Notes: generated by a model not told the origin, from the letters alone. A stretch of DNA of 64,000 nucleotides from Flavobacterium sp. UMI-01 (GCF_019656315.1 NZ_BPLU01000049.1:1-64000), one strand, 5' to 3'. Positions 51,070-60,545 are shown, numbered from the stretch's first letter. Numbers and translations are program-made.

Positions 51070-52860
51070 TTAAAAACAATACTGATTTTCTTTAATAAGC
51101 TTAGTGGCTATGGTGTGTCGCAAAGCTACAATATTAGGCATGTTAGTGTATTTTGTAAAACGTTTTAAACCCATTAATAGCATGCGTTGCTCATCGCCTT
51201 CGGCAAAGGAAATGATGCTTTCTTTCCCTTTTTGGCTAATGATGTCCACGGCTTTATATAAATACAATTGCGCCATGGCAATTTGTTCTTTTACTTGGTC
51301 TTGACCTCGTTTTTTAGCTGTTTTTTCAGCTCTAAGAATCGTACTTTCCGCCATGTATATTTCGATTAAAATATCTGCGGCAGCTAACAAGAGTTGTTGG
51401 TGCGAATCCAAATCGGGACCGTATTTTTGCACGGCACTACCTGCCACCATTAAGAACACTTTCTTTAATTTGGCTATCATTTCTTTTTCCTCAGCAAATA
51501 GTTCTGAATAATCAGGAGCGTCAAATGATGGAATGCCTAATAATTCTTCACTTACTTTGGTAGCTGGACCTAATAAATCCACATGCCCTTTCATGGCTTT
51601 CTTAATCAACATTCCTACCGATAACATGCGGTTGATTTCGTTAGTCCCTTCGTAAATTCGGGCTATACGAGCATCACGCCAGGCACTTTCCATTGGAGTG
51701 TCTTCGGAGAATCCCATTCCTCCAAAAATTTGGATTCCTTCGTCAGAGCAGTTTTGAATGTCCTCGGACACCGCTACTTTTAATATCGAACATTCGATAG
51801 CAAATTCCTCGACACCTTTTAATTCTGATTCTTGGTGTGAACCGCCTTCAGCTTCCCGAATAGCTATTCGGTCTTCAATGTCTTTGGCAGCTCTGTAAGT
51901 AGCACTTTCGCCCGCATAACAACTCGTTGCCATTTCGGCTAATTTGTATCGGATGGCTCCAAATTGTGAAATGGGGGTATTAAATTGGACTCTTTCGTTA
52001 GCATATTTAACAGAGCCTGAAATAACTCTTCGTTGTGCGTCTAAGCAGGCAGCGGCTAGTTTGATTCGGCCTACATTTAAGGCATTCATCGCAATTTTGA
52101 AACCGTTTCCTCTTTCGGATAACATGTTTTCAATAGGAACAACCGTTTCATTGAAAAACACCTGACGGGTAGAGGATGCACGAATACCAAGTTTGTGTTC
52201 CTCTTCGTTCATGGTAATGCCGTTATTTGGATCGTTTTCTACAATGAAACCCGTGATGTTTTTATCATCTCCAATTCGGGCAAAAACAATAAACAACTGA
52301 CAAAAACCAGCATTGGAAATCCACATTTTTTGACCTGTAATTTTGTAATGTGTCCCGTCTTCGGATAAAACGGCTTTCGTTTTCCCTGAATTAGCATCCG
52401 AACCCGCACCTGGTTCTGTCAAGCAATAAGCACCAAACCATTCACCAGTAGCTAGTTTAGGAACGTATTTTTGTTTTTGTTCTTCGGTTCCATACAAAGT
52501 AATAGGCATGGTTCCAATTCCTGTATGTGCTCCAAAAGCCGTGGAAAACGAACCCGTGGCTCCCGATATATAATCACAAACAAGCACAGTATCTACAAAT
52601 CCCATTCCCATTCCGCCATAAGCCTCGGGTACAGAAATACTCAGGAATCCTAGGTCACCTGCTTTTTTCATGCATTCTTCGGTGTATTTATAATCCTTTT
52701 GTTCAAATCGGATTTTATGCGCCCAAAGTTCTTTATCAACAAACTCTTTTACAGAGTCGCGCATCATGATTTGTTCTTCGTTAAAATCCTCAGGAGTGAA
52801 GATATCTTCACATTTTGTTTCTTTGACTAGGAATTGACCTCCTCTTGTTTTGTTACTCAT
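51070..52860 (-). CDS. Acyl-CoA dehydrogenase
   Basis: This 596-residue flavoenzyme does the first step of fatty-acid beta-oxidation. The N-terminal helical domain has FNEEQIMMRDSVKEFVDKEL. The middle strand domain includes WFGAYCLTEPGAGSDANSGK and KMWISNAGF, and the C-terminal part holds IQIFGGMGFSEDTPMESAWR and the catalytic-base region YEGTNEINRML. An extra C-terminal helical stretch of about 170 residues, usual in the VLCAD-like branch, makes it longer than simple family members. It is the last gene of the fad operon. Confidence 0.92.
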   Translation of the reverse strand: MSNKTRGGQFLVKETKCEDIFTPEDFNEEQIMMRDSVKEFVDKELWAHKIRFEQKDYKYTEECMKKAGDLGFLSISVPEAYGGMGMGFVDTVLVCDYISGATGSFSTAFGAHTGIGTMPITLYGTEEQKQKYVPKLATGEWFGAYCLTEPGAGSDANSGKTKAVLSEDGTHYKITGQKMWISNAGFCQLFIVFARIGDDKNITGFIVENDPNNGITMNEEEHKLGIRASSTRQVFFNETVVPIENMLSERGNGFKIAMNALNVGRIKLAAACLDAQRRVISGSVKYANERVQFNTPISQFGAIRYKLAEMATSCYAGESATYRAAKDIEDRIAIREAEGGSHQESELKGVEEFAIECSILKVAVSEDIQNCSDEGIQIFGGMGFSEDTPMESAWRDARIARIYEGTNEINRMLSVGMLIKKAMKGHVDLLGPATKVSEELLGIPSFDAPDYSELFAEEKEMIAKLKKVFLMVAGSAVQKYGPDLDSHQQLLLAAADILIEIYMAESTILRAEKTAKKRGQDQVKEQIAMAQLYLYKAVDIISQKGKESIISFAEGDEQRMLLMGLKRFTKYTNMPNIVALRHTIATKLIKENQYCF

Positions 52861-52956
52861 TTTAAGTGGTTTTAAATGATAAATAGTTTTCTTTAATCTT
52901 TCCCAAAAGAAGGATTGTGATTTGTTAATAGTTTGGTTTTTTGATGCTTTGTAAAG

Positions 52957-54138
52957 TTATAACAGTTCATAAATTCCTGCAGCACCTTGACCAGTACCCA
53001 CACACATGGTGACCATACCGTATTTGTTACCACGGCGTTTCATTTCGTCAAACAATTGAACCGATAGTTTGGCGCCCGTACATCCTAAAGGATGGCCCAA
53101 GGCAATAGCACCACCATTGACATTGACAATATCTGGATTAAGTCCTAATTCCCTTATGACCGCTAACGATTGTGAGGCAAAAGCTTCGTTCAATTCGATT
53201 AGGTCAATGTCTTTTTGTTGCAATCCTGCTTGTTTTAGTGCTTTTGGAATTGCTTTTACAGGTCCTATTCCCATAATACGAGGTTCAACACCTGCAGAGG
53301 CATAACTCACCAAACGCGCTATAGGCTCAAGGTTTAATTCTTTGACCATTTCTTCACTCATAATCAAAACAAAAGCAGCTCCATCACTCATTTGGGAGGA
53401 ATTTCCAGCGGTAACGCTTCCGTCTGCAGCAAAAACGGGACGCAATTTTGCTAATACTTCTCTTGAGGTATCGGCTCTAGGTCCTTCGTCTTTATTGACA
53501 ATATAGGATGAGGTTTCTTTTTTACCTTTTCCATTAATAAAAGTTTGCTCCACAGTAATCGGGACGATTTGGTTGTCAAATTTTCCTTCGGCTTGCGCTT
53601 TCAAAGCTTTCATGTGAGAGTTGTAAGCAAACTCATCTTGGTCTTCTCTGGAAACTTTAAATTGATTGGCTACAGCTTCAGCCGTTAATCCCATTCCCCA
53701 GTAATAGTCCTCGTTTCCTTCTTTTGCAACAGCATAATCAGGAGTAGGTTTGTAACCTCCCATTGGAATGTAACTCATACTCTCGGCACCACCTGCAATG
53801 ATACAATCAGCCATTCCAGTTTGTATTTTTGCTGTTGCCATTCCGATGGTTTCGATACCAGAAGCACAGTAGCGATTTACAGTCACACCAGGTACTTCTT
53901 CAATTTTTAATCCCATTAAAGAAATCAAACGAGCGACATTTAAACCTTGTTCCGCCTCAGGCATCGCGTTTCCCACCATGACATCATCAATACGAGTTTT
54001 GTCAAAATTAGGTAGGTCTTTCATCATGTGTTCGATAGTTTCAGCCGCTAATTCATCTGGGCGTTTGAATCGGAAAACTCCCTTTGGGGCTTTCCCAACT
54101 GCGGTTCGGTAGGCGGCTACTATATAGGCTTGTTTCAT
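52957..54138 (-). CDS. fadA: Acetyl-CoA C-acyltransferase (thiolase)
   Basis: The 393-residue thiolase cleaves 3-ketoacyl-CoA at the end of each beta-oxidation round. The nucleophilic Cys91 lies in VTVNRYCASGIETIGMA, the catalytic His in GGAIALGHPLGCTGA, and the second Cys in TMCVGTGQGAAGIYE. The protein fits FadA/FadI-type degradative thiolases. A transposase unit separates it from the fadB-like gene upstream. Confidence 0.93.
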   Translation of the reverse strand: MKQAYIVAAYRTAVGKAPKGVFRFKRPDELAAETIEHMMKDLPNFDKTRIDDVMVGNAMPEAEQGLNVARLISLMGLKIEEVPGVTVNRYCASGIETIGMATAKIQTGMADCIIAGGAESMSYIPMGGYKPTPDYAVAKEGNEDYYWGMGLTAEAVANQFKVSREDQDEFAYNSHMKALKAQAEGKFDNQIVPITVEQTFINGKGKKETSSYIVNKDEGPRADTSREVLAKLRPVFAADGSVTAGNSSQMSDGAAFVLIMSEEMVKELNLEPIARLVSYASAGVEPRIMGIGPVKAIPKALKQAGLQQKDIDLIELNEAFASQSLAVIRELGLNPDIVNVNGGAIALGHPLGCTGAKLSVQLFDEMKRRGNKYGMVTMCVGTGQGAAGIYELL

Positions 54139-54349
54139 AATTTATTGTATTAAGATTGGAGAATTAAATAATGTATTAAGTACATAGAATTAAGTATTAC
54201 CATTTTCCAATGTTTGAGTTGATTTTTGGTTTAATATAAAAGCTATTTAAATTCTCAATTTTTATTTCTGAATTGCCTCGTAGAGGTTTACTGTTTGTAG
54301 CCATATCATTTGGTTCGAGGTTTTAAGCTCCGTAGGAGCGACCTGTTAA
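54139..54349. other. Region between thiolase and REP transposase
   Basis: This region has no gene. It holds a REP-like element in inverted orientation (CTACAAACAG...CCTCTACGAGG on the minus strand, 54270-54300) and the left 25-bp inverted repeat of the transposase unit (54322-54346). Confidence 0.75.
54322..54346. repeat. Left 25-bp inverted repeat of the REP transposase unit
   Basis: This is the exact inverse complement of 54827-54851, containing GCTCCGTAGGAGC, itself a palindrome. The two copies bracket the transposase gene symmetrically and define the likely ends of the unit. Confidence 0.75.
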
Positions 54350-54811
54350 TTATTCAATCCAATCAAATAAATAGTTATCATCGTATTCAATTTCAAATTT
54401 TTCTAAAAAGGAATAATATTCTTTTTTAAATGTTTGTGTTTTATGCTTTTCTTCTTGATTCAAAATGTATTTAATTACATTGTCTAGGTTGCTTTTCGAA
54501 TAGGAGAATGCACCATAACCTTCTTGCCAATTAAATTTACCATTAATCCATTTGCTATCATTGATGAATTTTGAAGAACCAGCTTTAATATCTCTTACCA
54601 AATCCGATATTGAGATATTAGGTTTCATTCCTACTAAAATATGAACGTGGTCAGGCATTGCGAAAATGGCTAATAATTTTTGTTCTCTATTCGAAACGAT
54701 ACCCGTAATAAATTTATGTAATTCTTCTCGGTTTTCTTTTTTTATCAAATTTTCTCTCCCTTTTACAGCAAAGACAACTTGGATATAAATTTGTGAATAG
54801 GTGTTTGCCAT
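54350..54811 (-). CDS. REP-associated tyrosine transposase (IS200/IS605-type TnpA)
   Basis: This 153-residue Y1/HUH transposase has FAVKGRENLIKKENREEL, then the metal HUH motif in AIFAMPDHVHILVGMKPNIS and the catalytic tyrosine region WQEGYGAFSYSKSNLDNVI. RAYT proteins of this type process the hairpin repeats around them instead of moving large elements. The gene sits between the thiolase and fadB-like genes and points the same way as the fad operon. REP-like palindromes lie on both sides. Confidence 0.9.
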   Translation of the reverse strand: MANTYSQIYIQVVFAVKGRENLIKKENREELHKFITGIVSNREQKLLAIFAMPDHVHILVGMKPNISISDLVRDIKAGSSKFINDSKWINGKFNWQEGYGAFSYSKSNLDNVIKYILNQEEKHKTQTFKKEYYSFLEKFEIEYDDNYLFDWIE

Positions 54812-54826
54812 ACATTAGTGTTATAT

Positions 54827-54851
54827 ACAGGTCGCTCCTACGGAGCTTAAA
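54827..54851. repeat. Right 25-bp inverted repeat of the REP transposase unit
   Basis: It begins ACAGGTCGCTCC and carries GCTCCTACGGAGC; it matches 54322-54346 exactly in inverse orientation. It starts 15 bp upstream of the transposase start codon. Confidence 0.75.
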
Positions 54852-54866
54852 CCAAAATCATATTAA

Positions 54867-55090
54867 TTTTCTACAAACAGTCGACCTCTACGAGGTCATC
54901 GAATGTTTTATTTTTCTACGAACCATTTTCTACAAACAGCTGACCTCTACGAGGCCATCGAATGTTTTATTTTTTCAACGAACAATTTTCTATAAACAGC
55001 TGACCTCTAAGAGGTCATGGAATGTTTTGTTTTTTCAACATGCGCTTGAGGTCTTTGAGACCACTGAATGTTTATTTTTATTCATACAGT
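54867..55090. repeat. Tandem REP-like array, period about 60 bp
   Basis: Three clear units (54867-54925, 54926-54985, 54986-55044) and a decayed fourth one share TTTTCTACAAACAG followed by GACCTCTACGAGG, TCAT and GAATGTTTT. Each unit has the palindrome GACCTCTACGAGGTC or a close variant. A single inverse copy lies on the far side of the transposase (54270-54300). This is the expected substrate of a REP-associated transposase. The array is transcribed within the fad operon. Confidence 0.85.
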
Positions 55091-55167
55091 TAAAATTTAC
55101 CGAGCCATAGAATTTTTAATTTTTCGAATGATGCATATCTTAATACTTAATTCTTTGTTACTTAATT

Positions 55168-57558
55168 CTAATTCCTCAAAGGTTTCCCTGTTTTTAACAT
55201 ATGCTGAATTCGTTCTAGTGTTTTTCTTTCAGTACAAAGGGATAAGAAAGCTTCACGTTCTAAATCCAATAAATACTGTTCTGAAACCAAAGTTGCTTCT
55301 GATAAATCACCGCCAGCCATGACATAAGCCAGTTTGTTGGCAATTTTTTTATCGTGTTCTGAGATGTATTTCCCAGCTACCATTTGGTCTGTACCTACTA
55401 AGAACATTCCTAAAGCTTGTTTTCCTAAAACTTTTACATCATTTCGGCGTATGGGTTGTGTGTAACCGGCTTCGGCTAATGATAAAGCCTGTTTTTTGGC
55501 TTCTGCGATTTGGCGGTCTTTGTTAACTACAATAATATCTTTACCTTTTTGTAGTAAACCTGTATCAAAAGCTTCGTAACCCGATGTAGATACTTTAGCC
55601 ATCGCAATGGTTAAGAAATATTCTTGTAATACATTCAATTCAACATCGTTTTTATGGAACAAATCGGAGGCTCTCAAAGTCATTTCTTTAGAACCACCAC
55701 CACCAGGTAAAACGCCCACGCCAAATTCAACTAATCCCATATAAGTTTCTGCTGCGGCTACGACTTTGTCAGCGTGCAAACTCATTTCACATCCTCCACC
55801 AAAAGTCATTCCGTGAGGCGCAACGATAACGGGTGTAGCGGAATAACGTACGCGCATCATAGTATCTTGGAATAGTTTAATAGCCATATTTAACTCGTCA
55901 TATTCCTGCTCTACAGCCATCATGAAAATCATTCCGATATTGGCTCCAACTGAAAAATTAGCGGCTTGATTTCCAATGACTAATCCTTCGTATTCTTTTT
56001 CGGCTAGGTCAATTCCTTTATTGATTGCTTGTAAAACATCACCACCAATGGTATTCATCTTTGATTGAAATTCTAGGTTTAAAATACCGTCTCCTAAATC
56101 CTGAATAATTGCACCACTATTGCTCCATACTTTTTTGCTTTCGCGAATGTTATTTAGTATAATAAAAGCATCTTGTCCAGGTACTTTTTCTTGTGATTTT
56201 CTTGGGAGGTCATAAAAATAAGTAGCTCCCTCTTTAATAGTATAAAAGCTTGTGTTTCCTGCTTCCACCATTTCCGTCACCCAGTTTGCGGGTTCAAGAC
56301 CTTCAGCTTTCATGATTTCGATTCCTTTTTGTACTCCAATCGCATCCCAAATTTCGAATGGTCCATTCTCCCAACCAAATCCTGCCTTCATGGCATCATC
56401 GATTTTGTATAGTTCATTCGAAATTTCAGGTACACGATTCGAAACATAGGCAAAAAGGGCTGAAAAACTTTTTCTATAGAACTCTCCCGCTTTGTCCGTT
56501 CCTTTTACAAGGACTTTAAAACGGTTGATAGGTTTGTCTATAGTTTTAGTGAGTTCCAATGTGGCAAAAGAGGCTTTTTTAGAAGCTCGATATTCTAGGG
56601 TGTTTAGATCAAGTGTTAAAATTTCTTTATCTACTTTTTTGTAAAATCCTTGTCCTGTTTTACTTCCGTACCATTTGTTCTCCATCATTTTGTTGATGAA
56701 ATCAGGTAGCTGAAACAAAGCGTGTTGTTCATCGTCGGGACAGTTTTCATAGATTCCGTTGGCCACATGTACTAAGGTATCTAATCCCACCACATCAACG
56801 GTGCGAAAAGTAGCCGATTTAGGTCTCCCAATAACAGGCCCCGTTAATTTGTCTATTTCTTCGACGGTTAAATCCATTGCTTTAACCAAATGGAACAAAC
56901 TCTGAATACCAAAAATTCCGATGCGGTTTCCTATAAAAGCGGGAGTGTCTTTGGCTACAACCGAAGTTTTTCCAAGGAATTTTTCGCCATACAGGGTTAG
57001 AAAATCCAAAACTTCAGTGGACGTTTGTGGACCAGGAATGATTTCGAATAATTTTAAGTATCGCGCAGGGTTAAAAAAGTGGGTGCCACAAAAATGCTTT
57101 TGAAAATCGTCACTTCTGCCTTCACTCATAAAATGAATAGGAATTCCAGAAGTATTTGAAGTAACCAAAGTTCCAGGTTTTCGGTGCTGTTCAATTTGGT
57201 CAAAGACTATTTTTTTGATGTCCAACCTTTCGACAACCACTTCAATAATCCAATCGACATCAGCTATTTTAGCCATATCATCGGTGGTATTTCCAGTAGT
57301 GATACGGCTAGCAAATTTGGTGCTATAAATAGGAGAGGGTTTTGATTTTAAGGCATTCGCCAAATGCTCGTTTACGATTCGGTTGCGTACCGCAGGAGAT
57401 TCTAAGGTAAGCCCTTTTTTGGTTTCACTTTCGGTAAGTTCTTTAGGGACAATGTCAAGTAGCAATACTTGAACACCGATATTGGCAAAATGGCAAGCGA
57501 TGCCAGAGCCCATAATTCCCGAACCTATTACGGCAACTTTTTTAATTATGCGTTTCAT
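55168..57558 (-). CDS. 3-Hydroxyacyl-CoA dehydrogenase/enoyl-CoA hydratase (FadB-like)
   Basis: The bifunctional beta-oxidation enzyme has about 796 residues from the preferred ATG at 57558; a frame from 57609 adds 17. The NAD-binding motif is VAVIGSGIMGSGIA. The dehydrogenase domain follows (VTSNTSGIPIHFM, KTSVVAKDTPAFIGNRIG) and then the C-terminal crotonase-type part (FSVGANIGMIFM, MTFGGGCEMSLHADKVVAAA). This order, dehydrogenase first, is the FadN type. Its start overlaps the MarR gene stop by 17 bp, so translation is probably coupled. Confidence 0.92.
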   Translation of the reverse strand: MKRIIKKVAVIGSGIMGSGIACHFANIGVQVLLLDIVPKELTESETKKGLTLESPAVRNRIVNEHLANALKSKPSPIYSTKFASRITTGNTTDDMAKIADVDWIIEVVVERLDIKKIVFDQIEQHRKPGTLVTSNTSGIPIHFMSEGRSDDFQKHFCGTHFFNPARYLKLFEIIPGPQTSTEVLDFLTLYGEKFLGKTSVVAKDTPAFIGNRIGIFGIQSLFHLVKAMDLTVEEIDKLTGPVIGRPKSATFRTVDVVGLDTLVHVANGIYENCPDDEQHALFQLPDFINKMMENKWYGSKTGQGFYKKVDKEILTLDLNTLEYRASKKASFATLELTKTIDKPINRFKVLVKGTDKAGEFYRKSFSALFAYVSNRVPEISNELYKIDDAMKAGFGWENGPFEIWDAIGVQKGIEIMKAEGLEPANWVTEMVEAGNTSFYTIKEGATYFYDLPRKSQEKVPGQDAFIILNNIRESKKVWSNSGAIIQDLGDGILNLEFQSKMNTIGGDVLQAINKGIDLAEKEYEGLVIGNQAANFSVGANIGMIFMMAVEQEYDELNMAIKLFQDTMMRVRYSATPVIVAPHGMTFGGGCEMSLHADKVVAAAETYMGLVEFGVGVLPGGGGSKEMTLRASDLFHKNDVELNVLQEYFLTIAMAKVSTSGYEAFDTGLLQKGKDIIVVNKDRQIAEAKKQALSLAEAGYTQPIRRNDVKVLGKQALGMFLVGTDQMVAGKYISEHDKKIANKLAYVMAGGDLSEATLVSEQYLLDLEREAFLSLCTERKTLERIQHMLKTGKPLRN

Positions 57559-58009
57559 TTTCAGTTGTTTCGGTTTGATTAAAAATAGTTTTATTTTGAA
57601 TGAGTTCATTTATTGTTTCGGCTACTTCCATAAAATGCTGTAATTTTTCAGCAGAAACATGTTGTTTCACAGTTTCATTAAATTTCAGCACATTTTCTCT
57701 AGATATAGCTCGGTTTTTTTTGCCTTCCTCAGTCAAATAGATAAGTACTCCACGACCATCTTCCGGATTTTTTTTTCTCTCGATTAAACCTTTTTCTTCC
57801 ATGGATTTTAAAGTACGAGTTAAACTCGTAGCTTCCATTCCCATTTTTGGGCCTAAAGCAGTAGAAGGAGTTCCTTTTTCTTTGTCCATACTCAATAGCG
57901 CAAAGCCTGTGGCCATGGTACCTCCATATTTTAGAGCTTCTTCGTTGTACATTCTGGAAATGGCTTGCCAGGTAGCTCTTAGGATATAATCTATTGTTTT
58001 CTCTTTCAT
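57542..58009 (-). CDS. MarR family transcriptional regulator of the fad operon
   Basis: The start at 58009 (MKEKTIDYILRATWQAISRM) gives 155 residues, consistent with MarR proteins; a longer frame begins at 58054. The winged-helix core has PKMGMEATSLTRTLKSMEEK, the GLIERKKNPEDGRGVLIYLT wing and a helical dimerisation tail. It is the first gene of the beta-oxidation operon. A palindrome in its promoter suggests it represses itself and the operon until a fatty-acid or acyl-CoA ligand binds, as in other MarR systems. The ligand is inferred. Confidence 0.9.
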   Translation of the reverse strand: MKEKTIDYILRATWQAISRMYNEEALKYGGTMATGFALLSMDKEKGTPSTALGPKMGMEATSLTRTLKSMEEKGLIERKKNPEDGRGVLIYLTEEGKKNRAISRENVLKFNETVKQHVSAEKLQHFMEVAETINELIQNKTIFNQTETTENETHN

Positions 58010-58027
58010 AAAAAGTAGTATGTCTTT

Positions 58028-58059
58028 CAAATATATGAAAAAAATACTATGCACGCATA
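58028..58059 (-). promoter_or_regulatory. Promoter and candidate MarR operator of the fad operon
   Basis: On the minus strand TATATTTG (58035-58028) is an exact TAnnTTTG -7 box, with the preferred start codon 18 bp downstream. The palindrome TATGCACGCATA (58048-58059), with 5-bp arms, lies 12 bp upstream, where the -33 box would be. Further inverted AATACTA/TTAGTATT words flank it. Its placement fits direct repression by the MarR protein encoded next. Confidence 0.6.
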
Positions 58060-58196
58060 ATAGATTAGTATTATTTTTTTGTTAAAACATCAAAAAAATA
58101 GAAAATTCTAGTACAGTAGTAACTTTTGGTTTGCTATGGCAAAAAAATAAAAAATGGTATTATAGGTATGTAGGTGAACGTTTTTTCAGGGTGTAA

Positions 58197-58227
58197 TAAA
58201 AAGCCCCCACTTGAAGTGAGGGGATTC
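58197..58227 (-). terminator. Terminator after the acyl-CoA ligase gene
   Basis: A GC-rich stem reads CCCCTCACTT and AAGTGGGGGC on the minus strand (one bulge, very short loop), followed by TTTTT. It lies about 35 bp beyond the stop of the 58262-60037 gene. Confidence 0.75.
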
Positions 58228-58261
58228 AACGCTTTTTGCATTCAAGATTATCACAGGAAGG

Positions 58262-60037
58262 CTAGCAATAGATTTTTGTAAACAAATCTTGGTATTTTTC
58301 TAAAACAATTTTTCGTTTTAGTTTCATTGTAGGGGTCAGATGTCCGTTGTCAGGTGTCCAAATATCAGGAGTGAGTTCAAATTTTTTAATTTGTTCCCAA
58401 TGACCAAATTTGCTATTGATTTCGTTAATTTCTTCTTGGATTCGGTCAATAACTTTAGCATTACTCACTAAATTTTCATTAGTTGAACCAATATCGATTT
58501 TGTGAATTTTTGCCCACTCCCTAACAAATTCAAAATTAGGTTGAATGAAGGCTGCAGGCATTTTTTGTCCATCACCTATAACCATAATTTGTTCGATGAA
58601 ACGGGATTGCTTCATGGCATTTTCGATGATTTGTGGGGCAATGTATTTTCCTCCTGAAGTTTTAAACATTTCTTTTTTCCGGTCGGTAATTTTAAGGAAA
58701 CCTTCGGTATCTATTTCGCCAATATCTCCTGTGTGGAAATACCCGTTTTCAATGACTTCGGCTGTTTTAGCTTCGTCTTTGTAATAACCCATCATCACAT
58801 TAGGTCCTTTGCAGAGGATTTCGCCATCTTCGGCAATTTTAACTTCTACATTGCGGATAGGTTTTCCTACTGTCCCTATTTTGAATCCTTTATTTCTCAG
58901 GTCGTTCACCGCAATGACAGGCGAAGTTTCTGAAAGACCATAACCTTCCATAACGGGAATTTGAGCAGCTGCAAATATTCGTGACAAACGAGGTTGCAAA
59001 GCAGCACTCCCTGAGACCATTAATTCTAATCGGCCTCCTAAACCTTCTTTCCATTTGCTAAAAATAATTTTTCGGGCAATTTTAAGTTGGAACTCATACC
59101 ACCAACCGTTGGCTCCATAGGGTTCGTAGCGAAGTCCTAAGTCATTAGCCCAAAAAAATAATTTGCGTTTTAGGCCTGTTAGGTCGTTCCCTTTAGCATA
59201 AATTTTGTCATATACCTTTTCTAAAAGACGTGGTACGGCGGTGATAACGGTAGGTTGTACCTCTTTGATATTGTCACTAATTTTTTCTATGGATTCTCCA
59301 AAGTAAATAGAAACTCCGTAATATTGGTATAAATACAAGATCATTCGTTCAAAAATGTGGCAAACCGGTAGAAAGCTCAAAGCACGACTTTTACCTTCTG
59401 CAAAAGGAATTCTTGGAGCACTGTCTAAAACATTTGATACAATATTGTGATGGGATAGCATCACACCCTTAGGTTTTCCAGTGGTACCAGAAGTATAGAT
59501 AATAGTAGCAAGATCATGCGGATGAATGCTTTCTTTTCTAGCATCAACTTCTTCTTGATTACTTACATCAGTGCCTGCTTCTAGTAGTTCTTTCCAGTTT
59601 TTACAATCGGAAATGCTATCGAATGAATAAACGTCTTTGAGTTGAGGTACTTTGTCTTTAATCAAATTGATTTTGCGTAAAACTTCGGAATCCGAAACAA
59701 AACAATAGATAGCTCCTGAATGGTTCAGGATGTATTGGTAATCGTCTTCGGATATAGTAGGGTAGATAGGTACATTTTGAGCGCCAGTTTGGAGAATTCC
59801 AATATCTACAACATTCCATTCTGTTCTATTATTTGAAGAAATGACAGCAATTTTATCGTCTTTTTGAATTCCCAATCGCAACAAAGCCCGTGAAATCGCA
59901 TTAGCTTGAGTAATGTATTCTTGGGTCGAGGTTTTGATCCAGCTGCCATTTTGCTTGATAACAAGCGCGTCAGGAATGTTTTTGAATTTATCTTGTTGGT
60001 AGTATGGAAAATCGAAAAGTCTGGTTATGGTTGTCAT
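58262..60037 (-). CDS. Long-chain fatty acid--CoA ligase (AMP-dependent)
   Basis: The 591-residue adenylate-forming enzyme activates fatty acids to acyl-CoA, the entry step for the neighbouring beta-oxidation operon. The P-loop-like motif is IIYTSGTTGKPKGVMLSHHN. Other core motifs are EGYGLSETSPVIAV, GYFHTGDIGEIDTEGFLKIT and the catalytic-lysine region near the end (LTPTMKLKRKIVLEKYQD). It has no signal peptide or clear membrane helix. It is a separate unit with its own terminator, not part of the MarR-led operon. Confidence 0.93.
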   Translation of the reverse strand: MTTITRLFDFPYYQQDKFKNIPDALVIKQNGSWIKTSTQEYITQANAISRALLRLGIQKDDKIAVISSNNRTEWNVVDIGILQTGAQNVPIYPTISEDDYQYILNHSGAIYCFVSDSEVLRKINLIKDKVPQLKDVYSFDSISDCKNWKELLEAGTDVSNQEEVDARKESIHPHDLATIIYTSGTTGKPKGVMLSHHNIVSNVLDSAPRIPFAEGKSRALSFLPVCHIFERMILYLYQYYGVSIYFGESIEKISDNIKEVQPTVITAVPRLLEKVYDKIYAKGNDLTGLKRKLFFWANDLGLRYEPYGANGWWYEFQLKIARKIIFSKWKEGLGGRLELMVSGSAALQPRLSRIFAAAQIPVMEGYGLSETSPVIAVNDLRNKGFKIGTVGKPIRNVEVKIAEDGEILCKGPNVMMGYYKDEAKTAEVIENGYFHTGDIGEIDTEGFLKITDRKKEMFKTSGGKYIAPQIIENAMKQSRFIEQIMVIGDGQKMPAAFIQPNFEFVREWAKIHKIDIGSTNENLVSNAKVIDRIQEEINEINSKFGHWEQIKKFELTPDIWTPDNGHLTPTMKLKRKIVLEKYQDLFTKIYC

Positions 60038-60116
60038 AGTAGGAATGAATTATACTGCAAAATAGAAAAAAAAAGTCATTTTTGTTTGATTTTGGGTCAT
60101 TATATTAAAATAAAAA

Positions 60117-60545
60117 TTACTTGTTTTCAGAGTGGTAATCTTTGCTTCTTTCCCCTGCAATAAACAGTTTCTTTTTGTCATAATGTACGGAAAGTTGAAC
60201 CGAATTCCAATTTTCTTTTTCATCGAATTCGTCTTTATATCATAAAATATAAGCGGCACTGTTAAAACCTTCTTCAAATTTAAGTCTTCCGTCTTCCGAA
60301 GTTTCAATACCCCAATGAATGTTTTTTTTAGATAAATCTTTTAATTGAAAAACTCCAGTTCCATTTGGATTTAATACGACAATTGGTTCAGTTTGCCCTT
60401 CGTACAAATAAGTTCCGTTGACAGGAATGTCTATAGTTGTGGTGAGGTACAATACTTGATTAGGTGTAGTTATTTTAGTGAAGTTAGGTTGAGAATAGAT
60501 AGATGATATCTCAAACAATAATAGGAAAAGGTACAATTGTTTCAT
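60117..60545 (-). pseudogene. Exported small protein gene split by an in-frame TGA
   Basis: The first part (60240-60545) codes for 101 residues with a signal peptide (KQLYLFLLLFEISSIYS) and a strand-rich body (GTYLYEGQTEPIVVLN, GTGVFQLKDLSKKN), ending FNSAAYIL and TGA at 60242-60240. The same frame continues without interruption as YKDEFDEKENWNSVQLSVHY, then DKKKLFIAGERSKDYHSENK and TAA at 60117-60119. The extension keeps coding character, so the TGA probably replaced a Trp or other codon. It may also be a sequencing error. Function is unknown. Confidence 0.75.

Noticed and set aside
54867-55090. CRISPR array
   Set aside because: The units are 60 bp and repeated over their whole length with only small differences; there are no unique spacers, no cas genes, and a REP transposase is next to them.
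54793-55322. Small plus-strand open frames over the REP array
   Set aside because: They are translations of the tandem repeats and of the antisense of the FadB-like gene, without coding character.
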